Shown in pieces: positions 43,481-53,265 of a DNA stretch of 64,000 bases (positions within the stretch are counted from its first letter, which is position 1; each line of letters starts with the position of its first letter). Origin of the DNA: Streptomyces sp. NBC_00525 (GTDB taxonomy: Bacteria > Actinomycetota > Actinomycetes > Streptomycetales > Streptomycetaceae). The notes below the pieces were generated by a model. It did no database searches and was not told the DNA's origin. It saw nothing but the letters and a program-made list of their open reading frames with translations. The translations under genes and the position numbers were made by a program. The stretch spans positions 6,014,001 through 6,078,000 of the forward strand of contig NZ_CP107834.1 of the NCBI RefSeq assembly GCF_036346595.1. The letters run 5' to 3'.

Positions 43481-44259
43481 CCGCAGCCCCCCGGCCGCAC
43501 CCGCTCGCCGTGCGCCAGCCGGTGCACCACGACCTCCGGCGCCGCCGCGGCCGCCTTCCGCACGAACTCCTCGCCCGGCGCGTGGAACTCGTGCGGCCGG
43601 ACCCCGTCCATCCCGATCGGCCAGTACGTGCCGTAGTGCACCGGCACCGCCGCGCGCGGCCGCAGCCGGGCCAGCGCCTGCGCCGCCCGCCCCGCGTCCA
43701 GATGCCCGTGCCCCAGATAGGGCCCCCAGCCGCCGACCGGCAGCAGCGCCACGTCCACCGGGCCGACCACCCGCGCCATGTCGTCGAACAGCCCGGTGTC
43801 CCCGGCGAAGTACGTGCGCGCCGAGCCCTCGACCACGTACCCCAGGGCGGGGGAGCGGTGCGGGCCCACCGGCAGCCGCCGGCCGTCGTGCAGCGCCGGA
43901 ACGGCCCGCACCCGCACCCCGCCCACCCGCACCTCGTCGCCCGCCAGCACCTCCGTGATCCGCAGCCCGCGCGCCCGGCGCAGCAGCCGCAGCCCCGGCA
44001 CCGACCGGACCGACCCGCGCGGCACGACCACCCGCGCCCCCGGCGCGACCCGCGCCAGCGACGGCAGATGCAGATGGTCGGAGTGCAGATGCGAGATGAG
44101 GACCACATCGGCCACCGCCGCGTCCGGGCCGGGCAGCGCGCCCCGGCGGCGCCGCAGATGCGCGAAGCGCCGGGCGAACAGCGGATCGGTCAGCAGCCGG
44201 ACCCCGGAATCCTCGATCGTGCACGTGGCATGACCCCACCAGGTGATCTCCACCGGCAC
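43477..44259 (-). CDS. MBL-fold metallohydrolase (UlaG-like), coupled to DedA
   Basis: 260 aa. Metal-binding residues are seen in WWGHATC, SHLHSDHLHL, FAGDTGLFDD and VPVHYGTYWP. The family covers lactonases and phosphodiesterases; the substrate is not known. GTG 44259 is chosen because AGGAGGAGG lies 6 nt upstream; an upstream GTG at 44280 would translate that ribosome-binding site as an Arg run. Coupling to a DedA transporter-like protein suggests a role near the membrane. Confidence 0.85.
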   Translation of the reverse strand: MPVEITWWGHATCTIEDSGVRLLTDPLFARRFAHLRRRRGALPGPDAAVADVVLISHLHSDHLHLPSLARVAPGARVVVPRGSVRSVPGLRLLRRARGLRITEVLAGDEVRVGGVRVRAVPALHDGRRLPVGPHRSPALGYVVEGSARTYFAGDTGLFDDMARVVGPVDVALLPVGGWGPYLGHGHLDAGRAAQALARLRPRAAVPVHYGTYWPIGMDGVRPHEFHAPGEEFVRKAAAAAPEVVVHRLAHGERVRPGGCG

Positions 44260-44480
44260 CCGCCGCCTCCTCCTGCTCACCGGGCCGCACGGACCCGTTC
44301 CGCCTGCCCGTCGAGCCTACGGGCACTCCCGCCCGCACGGGGCCGCACACCCGGCGCACCCGTCGTCCGGGGCGGCGGAGCCGTGCCCCCGTGCGCCCCC
44401 TCACCGCCCCGCGACACGCCCCCGGAACAGCGCCCGGCGGCGCATAGGGTCGGGACACGACGGACAGGGGGAGAACGGTC

Positions 44481-44885
44481 ATGGGTGACGTACGGGTGGC
44501 GGCCATCGCCAGTCTGACGCCGCTGGAGGAGCTGGACAGCGACCCCTTCCTCGTGGACACCCGCGGCCAGCACGCCATGTGCGCACGCTGGGCCGCGGAC
44601 CGCGGCTACGTCGTCACCCGCCAGCTCCGCCTGTACGGACTGCGCCCCGACCACCCCGCGCTCTGGGCCGACATCGAGAGCGGCGCCGCCGAACTGTTCG
44701 TCGCCCCCTGCGACCGGGTCCTGGCCCGCGCCCTGGCCTCGGTGCCCGAGTTCACCGCGGAGTGCGAGCGGCGCGGCGTACGCCTGGAGATCGCCGGGCT
44801 CGACGAGCCCTCCTACACGGCGGACGGCAAGGCCGGGGTGCACCGCAGGCTCTCCATGCCGACCGCCGGCTACGACGGCTGCTGA
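44481..44885 (+). CDS. Small protein recalling a serine-recombinase catalytic domain; function unknown
   Basis: 134 aa, not confidently recognised. The order of short elements resembles the N-terminal resolvase domain: a start strand (VRVAAIASLT), Q within DTRGQ, an aromatic-Gly-Val strand (RGYVVT), RPDHPAL, and CDRVLAR followed by RRGVRLE near the end. The canonical Y-x-R-V-S start is not conserved and no DNA-binding C-terminal domain is present, so if related it is a stand-alone, probably non-catalytic version. The ATG at 44481 is preceded by a GGGGGAG-like stretch. It lies 83 bp before the membrane phosphatase gene and may share its promoter. Confidence 0.6.
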   Translation: MGDVRVAAIASLTPLEELDSDPFLVDTRGQHAMCARWAADRGYVVTRQLRLYGLRPDHPALWADIESGAAELFVAPCDRVLARALASVPEFTAECERRGVRLEIAGLDEPSYTADGKAGVHRRLSMPTAGYDGC

Positions 44886-44968
44886 CCGGCCGGGGAACCG
44901 TCCGGACCGTTGTGAAAGGCTGGGGCCGGGCCCGGAAAGGCAGGGCCCGGACATGAGGTGACGACGGC

Positions 44969-47038
44969 GTGGGCGACAGGCGATGGCGGCGGGCCGGCAG
45001 CGCCCTGATGCGGGTGGTCGCGGTCTGGGCGGTCTCGACGCTCACCATGCTGGTGCTCGCCGGCATCCTCCCCGACTTCCGCCTCCAGTCCCCCGACGGC
45101 GACAGCACCACCAAGACCGCCTTCACGGCGGCCTGGGGCGCGGGCGCCTTCGGCCTGCTCTCCGCCCTGGTCTGGCCGGTCCTGGTACGGGCGCTGCTCA
45201 TCGTGCCCGCCCTCGTCCTCGGCCTGCTCGTCTTCTTCCTCAACGGCTCGCTGCTGCTGATCGCGCTGCGCCTCATCCCGGACGGCCGGGGCGCCGCCGC
45301 GCCGGAGACCGCCGTCGTCGTCGCCGCCGCGATGTCCGCCGTCGCCTCCGCGACGTCCACCGCCCTCGCCGTCCGCGACGACGACGCCTACCGCCGCAGG
45401 CTCTCGCGCCTGGCCGACCGGCGCCGCCGCCGCAGCGGCACGGACGCCGACGCGCGCGGCGGCCCGCCGGGCACGGTCTTCATCCAGCTGGACGGCGTCG
45501 GCCACGACACGCTCGTCGCGGCCGCCGCCGGGGGCGTGATGCCGACCGTCGCGCACTGGCTGGCCGACCCGGCCGGACACCGGCTCACCCCCTGGCGCAC
45601 CGACTGGTCCAGCCAGACCGGCGCCAGCCAGCTCGGCATCCTGCACGGCAGCAACCACGACGTGCCCGCCTTCCGCTGGTACGAGAAGGAGACCGGCGTC
45701 GTCATGGTCTCCAGCAGACCGGCCAGCGCCCTGGAGCTCCAGCGCCGGGCCGTCGCCCGTACCGGGGACGACGGACTGCTCGCCCTGGACGGGGCCAGCC
45801 GCGGCAACCTCTTCAGCGGCGGCGCCGGCCAGCTCGCGCTCGTCCTGTCGATGGCCGCCCGGCGCGGCAAGGGCCGCCGCTCGCGCGCCGGGTACTTCGC
45901 CTACTTCTCCGACCCGGCCAACGCCGTGCGCACCGCAGGCTCCTTCGCCGCCGAGGTCTGCCGCGAGATCGCCCAGTCCACCCGCTCCCGCCTGCGCAAG
46001 GAGACGCCCCGCATCAAACGCGGCGGCCTCTACCCCTTCATCCGAGCCTTCGCCACCGTCGTCGAACGCGATGTGGTGGTCGCCGCCGTGATCGGCGACA
46101 TGTTCGCGGGCCGGACCGCCGTCTACGCCGACCTGGTCGCCTACGACGAGGTGGCGCACCACTCCGGGCCGCGCAGCCGGGACGCGGAGAAGGTGCTCGC
46201 ACGCCTCGACCGGGCGCTCGCCCTCATCGCCCAGGTCGCCGAGCAGGCCCCGCGCACCTACCGGATCGTGCTGCTCTCCGACCACGGCCAGAGCCCCGGC
46301 GACACCTTCGCCGGGGTGTACGGGCTCACCCTCAAGGACCTGGTGCGGGCGGGCAGCGGACTGCCCGTGCCCCGGCGCGCCCAGCGCACCCGCAGCGCGT
46401 CCGAGGCGCGCGACGCGGTCCGCATCGCCCTGCACCGGCCGGTCGCCGAGGGCCAGGAGGAGCGCGTCGCCAAACCCTCCGACCCGGTCGTCCTCGCCTC
46501 CGGGAACCTCGGCCTGATCTCCTTCCCCGACATAGCCGGGCGCGCCTCGCTGGAGCAGCTGGAGCACCGCCACCCCGCCCTGCTCTCCACACTGGCCAGC
46601 CATCCGGGTATCGGCTTCCTGCTGGTGCGCGGCGAACGGGACGGCTCGGTGGTCCTGGCCCGCGACGGGACGCGGGTGCCGGTGGCGGAGCTGGTGGACG
46701 GGAAGGGGCCGCTGGCGCCGTACGGGCCGGGCGCGGCGGACGCGATCCGGCGCACGGACACCTTCCCGCACGTCGCCGATGTGATGGTCAACTCGATGTA
46801 CGACCCCGCCACGGGCACCGTGCACGCCTTCGAGGAGCAGATCGGCTCGCACGGCGGCCTGGGCGGCGACCAGTCGCGGCCGTTCCTGCTGTGGCCGCGC
46901 TCCCTGACGGACCCGCTGGACGCCGTCGCCGACGGGTCCGGGGAGCGGCCGGACGAACTCGTCGGAGCCGAGGCCGTGCACCGGGTCCTGCGGTACTGGC
47001 TGCGGGAGGCGTCGGAGCCGCGGGCGCCGGGGTCCTGA
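44969..47038 (+). CDS. Membrane-anchored alkaline-phosphatase-superfamily protein with holin-like N terminus
   Basis: 689 aa. The first 150 or so residues contain about four membrane helices, annotated in relatives as a phage-holin-IV-like domain. The remainder is an alkaline-phosphatase/phosphodiesterase fold: metal Asp in [19 protein letters not shown], and [10 protein letters not shown], with Thr/Ser near SSQTGASQ as the likely nucleophile region. It would hydrolyse phosphate mono- or diesters at the membrane; the side of the membrane and substrate are uncertain. GTG 44969 has GAGGTG upstream. Confidence 0.83.
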   Translation: MGDRRWRRAGSALMRVVAVWAVSTLTMLVLAGILPDFRLQSPDGDSTTKTAFTAAWGAGAFGLLSALVWPVLVRALLIVPALVLGLLVFFLNGSLLLIALRLIPDGRGAAAPETAVVVAAAMSAVASATSTALAVRDDDAYRRRLSRLADRRRRRSGTDADARGGPPGTVFIQLDGVGHDTLVAAAAGGVMPTVAHWLADPAGHRLTPWRTDWSSQTGASQLGILHGSNHDVPAFRWYEKETGVVMVSSRPASALELQRRAVARTGDDGLLALDGASRGNLFSGGAGQLALVLSMAARRGKGRRSRAGYFAYFSDPANAVRTAGSFAAEVCREIAQSTRSRLRKETPRIKRGGLYPFIRAFATVVERDVVVAAVIGDMFAGRTAVYADLVAYDEVAHHSGPRSRDAEKVLARLDRALALIAQVAEQAPRTYRIVLLSDHGQSPGDTFAGVYGLTLKDLVRAGSGLPVPRRAQRTRSASEARDAVRIALHRPVAEGQEERVAKPSDPVVLASGNLGLISFPDIAGRASLEQLEHRHPALLSTLASHPGIGFLLVRGERDGSVVLARDGTRVPVAELVDGKGPLAPYGPGAADAIRRTDTFPHVADVMVNSMYDPATGTVHAFEEQIGSHGGLGGDQSRPFLLWPRSLTDPLDAVADGSGERPDELVGAEAVHRVLRYWLREASEPRAPGS

Positions 47039-47108
47039 CCGGTCCGGCGGACCCCGCCGGACGGGCACGGACGGGGCGTTGTCAGTGGTGGGCGGCAGGA
47101 TGGTGGGC

Positions 47109-49211
47109 ATGACGAACTCAGCAGTCGTGCTCGCCGACCATGCCTCCTACGCCGCCGCCGTCGACGAGGCCGCGCAGGCCGCCGCCGCGTACTACGCCAC
47201 GGGCGAGAGCACGCTCGACGACGACGCCTACGACCGGCTGGCGCGCGGCATCGCCGCGTACGAGCGGGAGCATCCGCAGGAGGTGCTGCCCGCCTCCCCG
47301 ACCGGGAAGGTGGCCGGCGGCGCCGCCGTCGGGGACGTGCCGCACACGGTGCCGATGCTCTCCCTCGACAACGTCTTCTCGGCCGAGCAGTTCGCCACCT
47401 GGACCGCCTCGCTGGAGCGCCGCATCGGCCGCCCCGTCACCGCCTGGAGCGTCGAGCCGAAGCTCGACGGGCTCGCGGTCGCCGCCCGCTACCGCGAGGG
47501 CCGCCTGGAGCGGCTGATCACCCGCGGCGACGGGACCGCCGGCGAGGACGTGTCGCATGCCGCCGGGACCGTCGTCGGGCTCCCCGCCGAGCTGGCCGAA
47601 CCGGTCACGCTGGAGATACGCGGCGAGATCCTGATGACCACCGAGCAGTTCGAGCGGGCCAACACCGTCCGCACCGAGCACGGCGGCGCCCCCTTCGCCA
47701 ACGCGCGCAACGGCGCCGCGGGCACGCTGCGCGCCAAGGACCGGGCGTACACCGTGGAGATGACGTTCTTCGCCTACGGCGCCCTCCCGCTGCCCGAATC
47801 CGGCGAACCGGCCGACGCCCTGACCGAACTGCCGCACAGCCAGGTCCTGGCCCGCGTCGCGGAGCTCGGGGTGCACACCGCCGCCGACACCGACGTCGCG
47901 CCCCGCACCGCCGCCGGCGTCGAGGAGGTCCAGGCCCGGATCGAGGAGATCGCCGCGCTGCGCGCCGCGCTGCCGTTCGGGATCGACGGCATCGTGATCA
48001 AGGCGGACCTCGCCGCCGACCAGCGCGACGCCGGCAACGGCACCCGCGCCCCGCGCTGGGCCATCGCCTACAAGCTGCCGGCGGTCGAGAAGGTCACCCG
48101 CCTCCTCGGCGTCGAGTGGAACGTCGGCCGTACCGGCATCATCGCGCCGCGCGCCGTCCTGGAGCCCGTCGAGATCGACGGCTCGACCGTCGGCTACGCC
48201 ACCCTGCACAACCCGGCCGACATCACCCGCCGGGACCTGCGCGTCGGCGACCACGTCATGGTCTACAAGGCGGGCGACATCATCCCCCGCATCGAGGCCC
48301 CCGTCGCCCATCTGCGGACCGGTGACGAACAGCCCGTCGTCTTCCCCGAGGCGTGCCCGCAGTGCGGTTCGGAGATCGACACCAGCGAGCAGCGCTGGCG
48401 CTGCGTACGCGGCCGCGACTGCCGCCTCGTCGCCTCCATCTCGTACGCGGCCGGCCGCGACCAGCTCGACATCGAAGGACTCGGCACGACCCGCGTCGTC
48501 CAGCTCGTCGAGTCCGGTCTCGTCGCCGACTTCGCCGACCTGTTCACCCTGGAGCGCGAACAGCTCCTCACGCTCGACCGGATGGGCGAGACCAGCACCG
48601 ACAACCTGCTGGCCGCCATCGACGCCGCCCGCACCCAGCCCCTCTCCCGCGTCTTCTGCGCCCTCGGCGTACGCGGCACCGGCCGCTCCATGTCGCGCCG
48701 CATCGCCCGCTACTTCGCGGAGATGGACCGCATCCGGGCCGCCGACGCGGAGGAGCTGCAGCGGGTGGACGGCATAGGCAATGAGAAGGCGGCGAGCGTC
48801 GTCGCCGAGCTGGCCGACCTCGCCCCGCTGATCGAGAAGCTGGTCGCCGCCGGGCTCACCATGACCGAGCCGGGCGCCACCCCGCCCCCGCCGCCGGGCG
48901 AGGCGCCCGCCGCCGATGACGCCCGCGACACCGAAGGCGCCGCCGACGCCGGGCCGCTGGCCGGGATGACGGTGGTGGTCACCGGCGCCATGACCGGCGC
49001 CCTGGAGAAGCTGTCGCGCAACCAGATGAACGAGCTGATCGAGCGGGCCGGCGGCAAGTCCTCCTCCAGCGTCTCCAAGCGGACCACGCTGCTGGTGGCC
49101 GGCGAGAAGGCGGGCTCCAAGCGGACGAAGGCGGAGGATCTGGGCGTGCGGATCGCGAGCCCGGCGGAGTTCGCCGAACTGATCGGGGAGTTCCTGCCCG
49201 TGGACGCCTGA
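47109..49211 (+). CDS. ligA: NAD+-dependent DNA ligase
   Basis: 700 aa, complete. An N-terminal Ia domain precedes the adenylation domain with nucleophile Lys118 in EPKLDG. Then come an OB fold, a four-Cys zinc finger (CPQC...RCVRGRDC), helix-hairpin-helix repeats and a C-terminal BRCT domain (about 615-695). It seals nicks in duplex DNA using NAD+. Streptomyces often carry two ligA genes; I cannot tell from this window whether this is the essential copy or the paralogue. ATG 47109 and ATG 47100 are both possible starts; the spacing of GCAGG favours the former. It lies 70 bp after the phosphatase gene. Confidence 0.93.
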   Translation: MTNSAVVLADHASYAAAVDEAAQAAAAYYATGESTLDDDAYDRLARGIAAYEREHPQEVLPASPTGKVAGGAAVGDVPHTVPMLSLDNVFSAEQFATWTASLERRIGRPVTAWSVEPKLDGLAVAARYREGRLERLITRGDGTAGEDVSHAAGTVVGLPAELAEPVTLEIRGEILMTTEQFERANTVRTEHGGAPFANARNGAAGTLRAKDRAYTVEMTFFAYGALPLPESGEPADALTELPHSQVLARVAELGVHTAADTDVAPRTAAGVEEVQARIEEIAALRAALPFGIDGIVIKADLAADQRDAGNGTRAPRWAIAYKLPAVEKVTRLLGVEWNVGRTGIIAPRAVLEPVEIDGSTVGYATLHNPADITRRDLRVGDHVMVYKAGDIIPRIEAPVAHLRTGDEQPVVFPEACPQCGSEIDTSEQRWRCVRGRDCRLVASISYAAGRDQLDIEGLGTTRVVQLVESGLVADFADLFTLEREQLLTLDRMGETSTDNLLAAIDAARTQPLSRVFCALGVRGTGRSMSRRIARYFAEMDRIRAADAEELQRVDGIGNEKAASVVAELADLAPLIEKLVAAGLTMTEPGATPPPPPGEAPAADDARDTEGAADAGPLAGMTVVVTGAMTGALEKLSRNQMNELIERAGGKSSSSVSKRTTLLVAGEKAGSKRTKAEDLGVRIASPAEFAELIGEFLPVDA

Positions 49212-49353
49212 GACACGGTTCGAGCCCTTCGAATTTGCCTGGGAGTGGCTTTCTTTGCCTCCCTATTGCATAGTGAGGGCTCGGCCATGCCTCGCGATCA
49301 GCGGGTCACTGGGTGTGTGTACGGCCACGGCTGCGAGCCGGGGGTGAGGGGCG

Positions 49354-50163
49354 ATGCGTTCTCTGCGCGACGGACAGCGGCACGACCGCGCCGTCAACCG
49401 GCGGCACCGGGGCGCCACCCGGGGCCTCGCGCTCGACCTCGGCAGCTCCCGGACCCGTGCCTGGGTGCCCGGTAGGGGCGTCGTCACCGAGACCTGCGAC
49501 GACACCGTCGAGCACGGCCGGGGCAGGCCCGTGCGGCGCGGCCGCATCGTCGACCCGGACTCCTGCCGCCGGATGCTCGCCCGCATCGCGGACCGGGCCC
49601 TGGGCGACGACCGCGACGACGCCCTCATCGTCGTCAGCCACCCCGTCCTCGCCGGACCCGCGCACCGCGCCGCCGCCCGCGACGTGCTCCGCGGCCTGGG
49701 CCCCTGCGACGTCATCGTCCTCGACAGCGCCAGGGCCGCCGCGGCCTGCGCCGGACCGCAGGACGGCGGACCGCTCCTCGTCCTCGACGTCGGCGCCGAG
49801 CTGACCGAGGCCACCCTGCTCGTCGACGGCCTGGTACGCGACGCGCGCCTGGCCGAGACCGGCCTCAGCGACCTGGGACCGGGCGAGCCGCCCGCCGCCG
49901 TCGTCCGCGCCGTCCTCGACATGGTCATGGCCATGTGGCGGCAGGACCGGCACGGCGCGATGCTCGGCGCCCTGCGCCGCGGGCCGCTGCTCGCCGGAGG
50001 CGGTGCGCTGCGCCCGGACGTCACCAACCGGATAGCGCTCCGCCTCGGCGTCCCGGTCCGGCCCGCCGAGGACCCCGCCACCACGGTGGTACGCGGCGCC
50101 GCCATCGTCCTCAGCTCCGTCCTCCGCCACGCGGAGCCCGTCCTCCCCGGCCGAATCCGGTGA
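49354..50163 (+). CDS. Short MreB-like actin-family protein
   Basis: 269 aa versus about 340 for MreB. The actin-fold nucleotide motifs are present: phosphate-1 LALDLGSSRTR (about 26-36), phosphate-2 LVLDVGAELTE and the adenosine motif LLAGGGALRPDV. The missing length suggests that peripheral subdomains IB/IIB are reduced. Streptomyces coelicolor encodes such a truncated third MreB-like protein (SCO6166) besides MreB and Mbl, and this is probably its counterpart. ATG 49354 has GAGGGG upstream. The 142-bp gap before it is AT-rich for this genome (CATAGT at 49269-49274 is a possible -10). It overlaps the next gene by 4 bp. Confidence 0.82.
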   Translation: MRSLRDGQRHDRAVNRRHRGATRGLALDLGSSRTRAWVPGRGVVTETCDDTVEHGRGRPVRRGRIVDPDSCRRMLARIADRALGDDRDDALIVVSHPVLAGPAHRAAARDVLRGLGPCDVIVLDSARAAAACAGPQDGGPLLVLDVGAELTEATLLVDGLVRDARLAETGLSDLGPGEPPAAVVRAVLDMVMAMWRQDRHGAMLGALRRGPLLAGGGALRPDVTNRIALRLGVPVRPAEDPATTVVRGAAIVLSSVLRHAEPVLPGRIR

Positions 50164-50828
50164 CCCCGGTCCCCTGGGGGCCGCCTCGGGGGACCGCACA
50201 CCCCGAAGCCCGCCCGGACGCCCCGGTGCGCGACGAGCCCGCCGCCGAACGCCTGCCCGCCGCGCACGCCTCCGCCGCCTGGCGGTGCCTCGTCGCGCTG
50301 CTGCTCGCCATGCTCGCCCTCGGCGGCGGCGCGCCCGCCGTGGCCGGCGCGGGCCTCCCCGTACGCGCGGTGGCGTCCCCCGCCGGTCCGCACACGGCAC
50401 CGGCCCCCGCCCCGCCCCCGCGCGGCACACCCGCCGCCCGGACCGCCGGGGCCATGACGGCCGTCCCCGGCCTCCCCGCACACTCCCTGTCCGGCACCCG
50501 TTCCGGCGCGTCCACCCCGGCCGCCGCCGCGCCCCCGACTCTCATCGACGGGGGACCGCGCCCCGGCCCGTGGGCGGCCGCCGAACACCCCCGTACCGCA
50601 CACCAGCTGCCGCCGCCCTACGCCGGCGGGCTCGTCCCCAGCCCCGCCGGCGTCCCGCTGCCGCTCCCCGTCCCCTCCTCCGCCCGCCCCGTCCCCGCCG
50701 AGGCGGCGCCGAACCCGCGCCCGGCGCTCCCCGGCGTGCGCGGACCTCCCGGCACCGGTTCCCACCGGTCCGGGGACCGCCCAGCGGTCCCGCTCACCCA
50801 CCACGCCGTGCCGTTCCCGCCGTCCTGA
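50160..50828 (+). CDS. Proline/alanine-rich exported or membrane-anchored protein of unknown function
   Basis: 222 aa. GTG 50160 overlaps the stop of the MreB-like gene (GTGA), which identifies it as a real, coupled gene. After about 38 polar residues comes a single hydrophobic segment (CLVALLLAMLALGGGAPAVAG), then a long low-complexity tail rich in Pro, Ala, Gly and Arg, with no recognisable domain. It could be a signal-anchored extracellular protein that works with the actin-like partner at the envelope. SecDF begins 43 bp downstream. Family unrecognised. Confidence 0.65.
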   Translation: MTPVPWGPPRGTAHPEARPDAPVRDEPAAERLPAAHASAAWRCLVALLLAMLALGGGAPAVAGAGLPVRAVASPAGPHTAPAPAPPPRGTPAARTAGAMTAVPGLPAHSLSGTRSGASTPAAAAPPTLIDGGPRPGPWAAAEHPRTAHQLPPPYAGGLVPSPAGVPLPLPVPSSARPVPAEAAPNPRPALPGVRGPPGTGSHRSGDRPAVPLTHHAVPFPPS

Positions 50829-50871
50829 CCCGGACGGGGAGCGCCCGGCGCTCCCCGGAGGAAACCCCGCA

Positions 50872-53202
50872 ATGACGCGCGCCACCACGGTGCGGGCAAT
50901 TCTGGCTGCGGCCGTACTGCTCGTCTCCGTGTTCATCTCGCTGAACATGTCACCCAGACTCGGCCTCGACCTCCAGGGCGGCACCCGCATGGTGCTCCAG
51001 GCCAAGGACTCCGAGACCGCCAAGGCCGACCGCGAGAGCACCGACCGCACCCTGGAGGTGCTGCGCCGCCGCATCGACTCGCTCGGCGTGACGGAACCCA
51101 CGCTGACCCGCTCCGGCGACAACCGGATCATCGTCGAGCTCCCCGACGTCCAGGACCCCCGCAAGGCCGCCGAGGTCATCGGCAAGACCGCCCAGCTGAC
51201 CTTCCACGCCGTCCAGGGCCCCGGCCTGCCGGAGGGCGCCGAGGGCGAGAAGGACAAGGAAAAGGACAAGGGCGGCAAGGAGCTGACCCTGCCCGACGAG
51301 GACGGCCGGCCGCTCGCCCTCGGCCCCGTCGCGCTCTCGGGCGCGGGCGTCAAGGAGGCGAAGGCGTCCTTCGACGCCCAGCAGGGAGCCGGCTGGACCG
51401 TCTCGCTCGACTTCCACAAGGACGCCGGCCGGAAGTGGACCAAGCTGACCGGTGAGGCGGCCTGCAACCCGGTCCAGGACGAACGGCGCCGGGTCGCCAT
51501 CGTGCTGGACGAGAAGGTGATCTCCTCCCCGCAGGTCTCGCCGTCCGTCTCCTGCGGTACGGGCCTGCCCTCCGGCTCCACCCAGATCACCGGCTCCTTC
51601 AGCGCCGACGAGGCCCGCGAGCTCGCCCTCCTGATCGAGGGCGGCGCCCTGCCGGTGCCCGTCGAGATCGTCGAGCAGCGGACCGTCGGCCCGACGCTCG
51701 GCGCCGCCGCCATCGACGCCAGCGCCCGTGCCGCCCTGATCGGCGCGTCCGCCACGGCCCTGTTCATCATCGTCATCTACCGCCTGTTCGGGGCGCTCGC
51801 CGCCGTCGCGCTGGCCGCCTACGGCGTCATCTCGTACGCCGCCCTCGTCGGCCTCGGGGTCACGCTCACCCTGCCGGGGCTCGCCGGGTTCGTTCTGGCC
51901 ATCGGCATGGCCGTCGACGCGAACGTGCTCGTCTTCGAACGGGCCAGGGAGGAGTTCGCGGCCAGACCGGGCAAGTCCTCCTCCCTGCGCGCCTCGCTCG
52001 CCGCCGGTTTCAAGGGCGCCTGGAGTGCCGTCGCCGACTCCAACGTGACGACGCTCATCGCGGCCGGGCTGCTGTTCTTCCTCGGCTCGGGCCCGGTCAA
52101 GGGCTTCGGGGTCACGCTCGCCATCGGTGTGCTGGCCTCGATGTTCTCCGCACTCGTCATCGCCCGCGCCCTCACCGAGATCGCGTCCCGCTCCCGGTTC
52201 GTCGCCGACTACCGGGGCGTCAACGGCATCGGCATTCCGGGCCGGGTCCGCACCTGGCTCAGCCGGCGCAACCCGCACCTGATGCGCCACCCGCGCCGCT
52301 GGCTGACGATCTCCGCCGTGCTGATCGCGGTGGCCGTCGCGGGCATCGTGGTGCGCGGCGTCAACTTCGGCGTCGAGTTCACCGGCGGACGCCTCGTCGA
52401 GTACTCCACCAGCCGCCCGGTGGACGTGGACGCCGCCCGCAAGGCCCTGGCGGGCGCCGGATTCGGCGACGCCGAGGTCACCACGGCCGGGGCCGGCGAC
52501 ATCTCCGTACGCACCAAGGACCTCGACAACAACGAGGAGCACACACTGCGGGCCGCGCTGGCCGCCGAGGGAGGTGAGACGACCAAGGTCCGCGACGAGC
52601 TGATCGGCCCCAGCCTCGGCGACGAACTGCGGCGCAACGCGTTGATCGCCCTGGGCATCGCCGTACTCGTCCAGCTCGCCTATCTGGCGTTCCGGTTCCG
52701 CTGGACCTTCGCCCTGGGCTCGGTCGGGGCGCTGGTGCACGACGTGATCATCCTGATCGGGGCGTTCGCCTGGATGGGGCGGACCGTCGACGGCATCTTC
52801 CTGGCCTCCCTGCTCACCGTCATCGGCTACTCCGTCAACGACTCGGTGGTGGTCTTCGACCGGGTGCGGGAGCTGTGGGCCAAGGCCCGGAAGAAGCCAC
52901 TGCCCGACGTGGCGAACCAGGCGATCATCCAGACCGTGCCCCGCACGGTGAACACCGGTATGGGCGCCCTGTTCATCCTCGTCGCGCTCACCGTCCTCGG
53001 CGGCGACTCGCTGGAGGACTTCGCGCTCGCCCTGCTCATCGGCATCATCGTCGGGACATACTCTTCGGTGATGACCGCCGTGCCGGCCGCGCTGCTCCTG
53101 GAGCGCACCAGCAAGGTCCCGCCGCCCGCCCGCACCCGCGCCCCGCGCGCCCGCCAGGGCTCGGCCCGCCGCGACCCGCTGGACAACGGCGCACGGGTGT
53201 AA
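50872..53202 (+). CDS. secDF: Fused SecDF protein-export membrane protein
   Basis: 776 aa. An N-terminal SecD half (LGLDLQGGTRM near 22-32; first periplasmic domain; six helices) is followed by a SecF half (GVEFTGGRLVEY near 500) with six more helices. SecDF uses the proton gradient to pull secreted proteins from the SecYEG channel. The P1 domain contains a Lys/Glu/Asp-rich insertion (about 124-138). Streptomyces normally also has separate secD and secF near ruvC/recG-type genes; S. coelicolor has an additional fused copy (SCO6160) near an MreB-like gene, matching this neighbourhood. ATG 50872 follows a GGAGGAAA box and a short gap, so it is probably co-transcribed with the two genes before it. 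Confidence 0.92.
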   Translation: MTRATTVRAILAAAVLLVSVFISLNMSPRLGLDLQGGTRMVLQAKDSETAKADRESTDRTLEVLRRRIDSLGVTEPTLTRSGDNRIIVELPDVQDPRKAAEVIGKTAQLTFHAVQGPGLPEGAEGEKDKEKDKGGKELTLPDEDGRPLALGPVALSGAGVKEAKASFDAQQGAGWTVSLDFHKDAGRKWTKLTGEAACNPVQDERRRVAIVLDEKVISSPQVSPSVSCGTGLPSGSTQITGSFSADEARELALLIEGGALPVPVEIVEQRTVGPTLGAAAIDASARAALIGASATALFIIVIYRLFGALAAVALAAYGVISYAALVGLGVTLTLPGLAGFVLAIGMAVDANVLVFERAREEFAARPGKSSSLRASLAAGFKGAWSAVADSNVTTLIAAGLLFFLGSGPVKGFGVTLAIGVLASMFSALVIARALTEIASRSRFVADYRGVNGIGIPGRVRTWLSRRNPHLMRHPRRWLTISAVLIAVAVAGIVVRGVNFGVEFTGGRLVEYSTSRPVDVDAARKALAGAGFGDAEVTTAGAGDISVRTKDLDNNEEHTLRAALAAEGGETTKVRDELIGPSLGDELRRNALIALGIAVLVQLAYLAFRFRWTFALGSVGALVHDVIILIGAFAWMGRTVDGIFLASLLTVIGYSVNDSVVVFDRVRELWAKARKKPLPDVANQAIIQTVPRTVNTGMGALFILVALTVLGGDSLEDFALALLIGIIVGTYSSVMTAVPAALLLERTSKVPPPARTRAPRARQGSARRDPLDNGARV

Positions 53203-53213
53203 CACGCGCGGCC

Positions 53214-53255
53214 GTCCGGGTCTCCCGTGCCACATCCGGCACGGGAGACCCGGAC
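53214..53255. terminator. Perfect 18-bp hairpin after secDF
   Basis: Arms 53214-53231 and 53238-53255 pair completely around a 6-nt loop. It lies between the convergent secDF and XRE genes and probably terminates both. Confidence 0.8.
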
Positions 53256-53265
53256 CCGCCCGGCC

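Noticed and set aside
49219..49234. TTCGAGCCCTTCGAA upstream of the MreB-like gene as an SOS box
   Set aside because: It does not contain the GAAC-N4-GTTC core.
49354..50163. MreB-like gene as a truncated pseudogene
   Set aside because: The nucleotide-binding motifs are intact, it has a ribosome-binding site and is translationally coupled to the next gene; short MreB-like proteins are known in Streptomyces.
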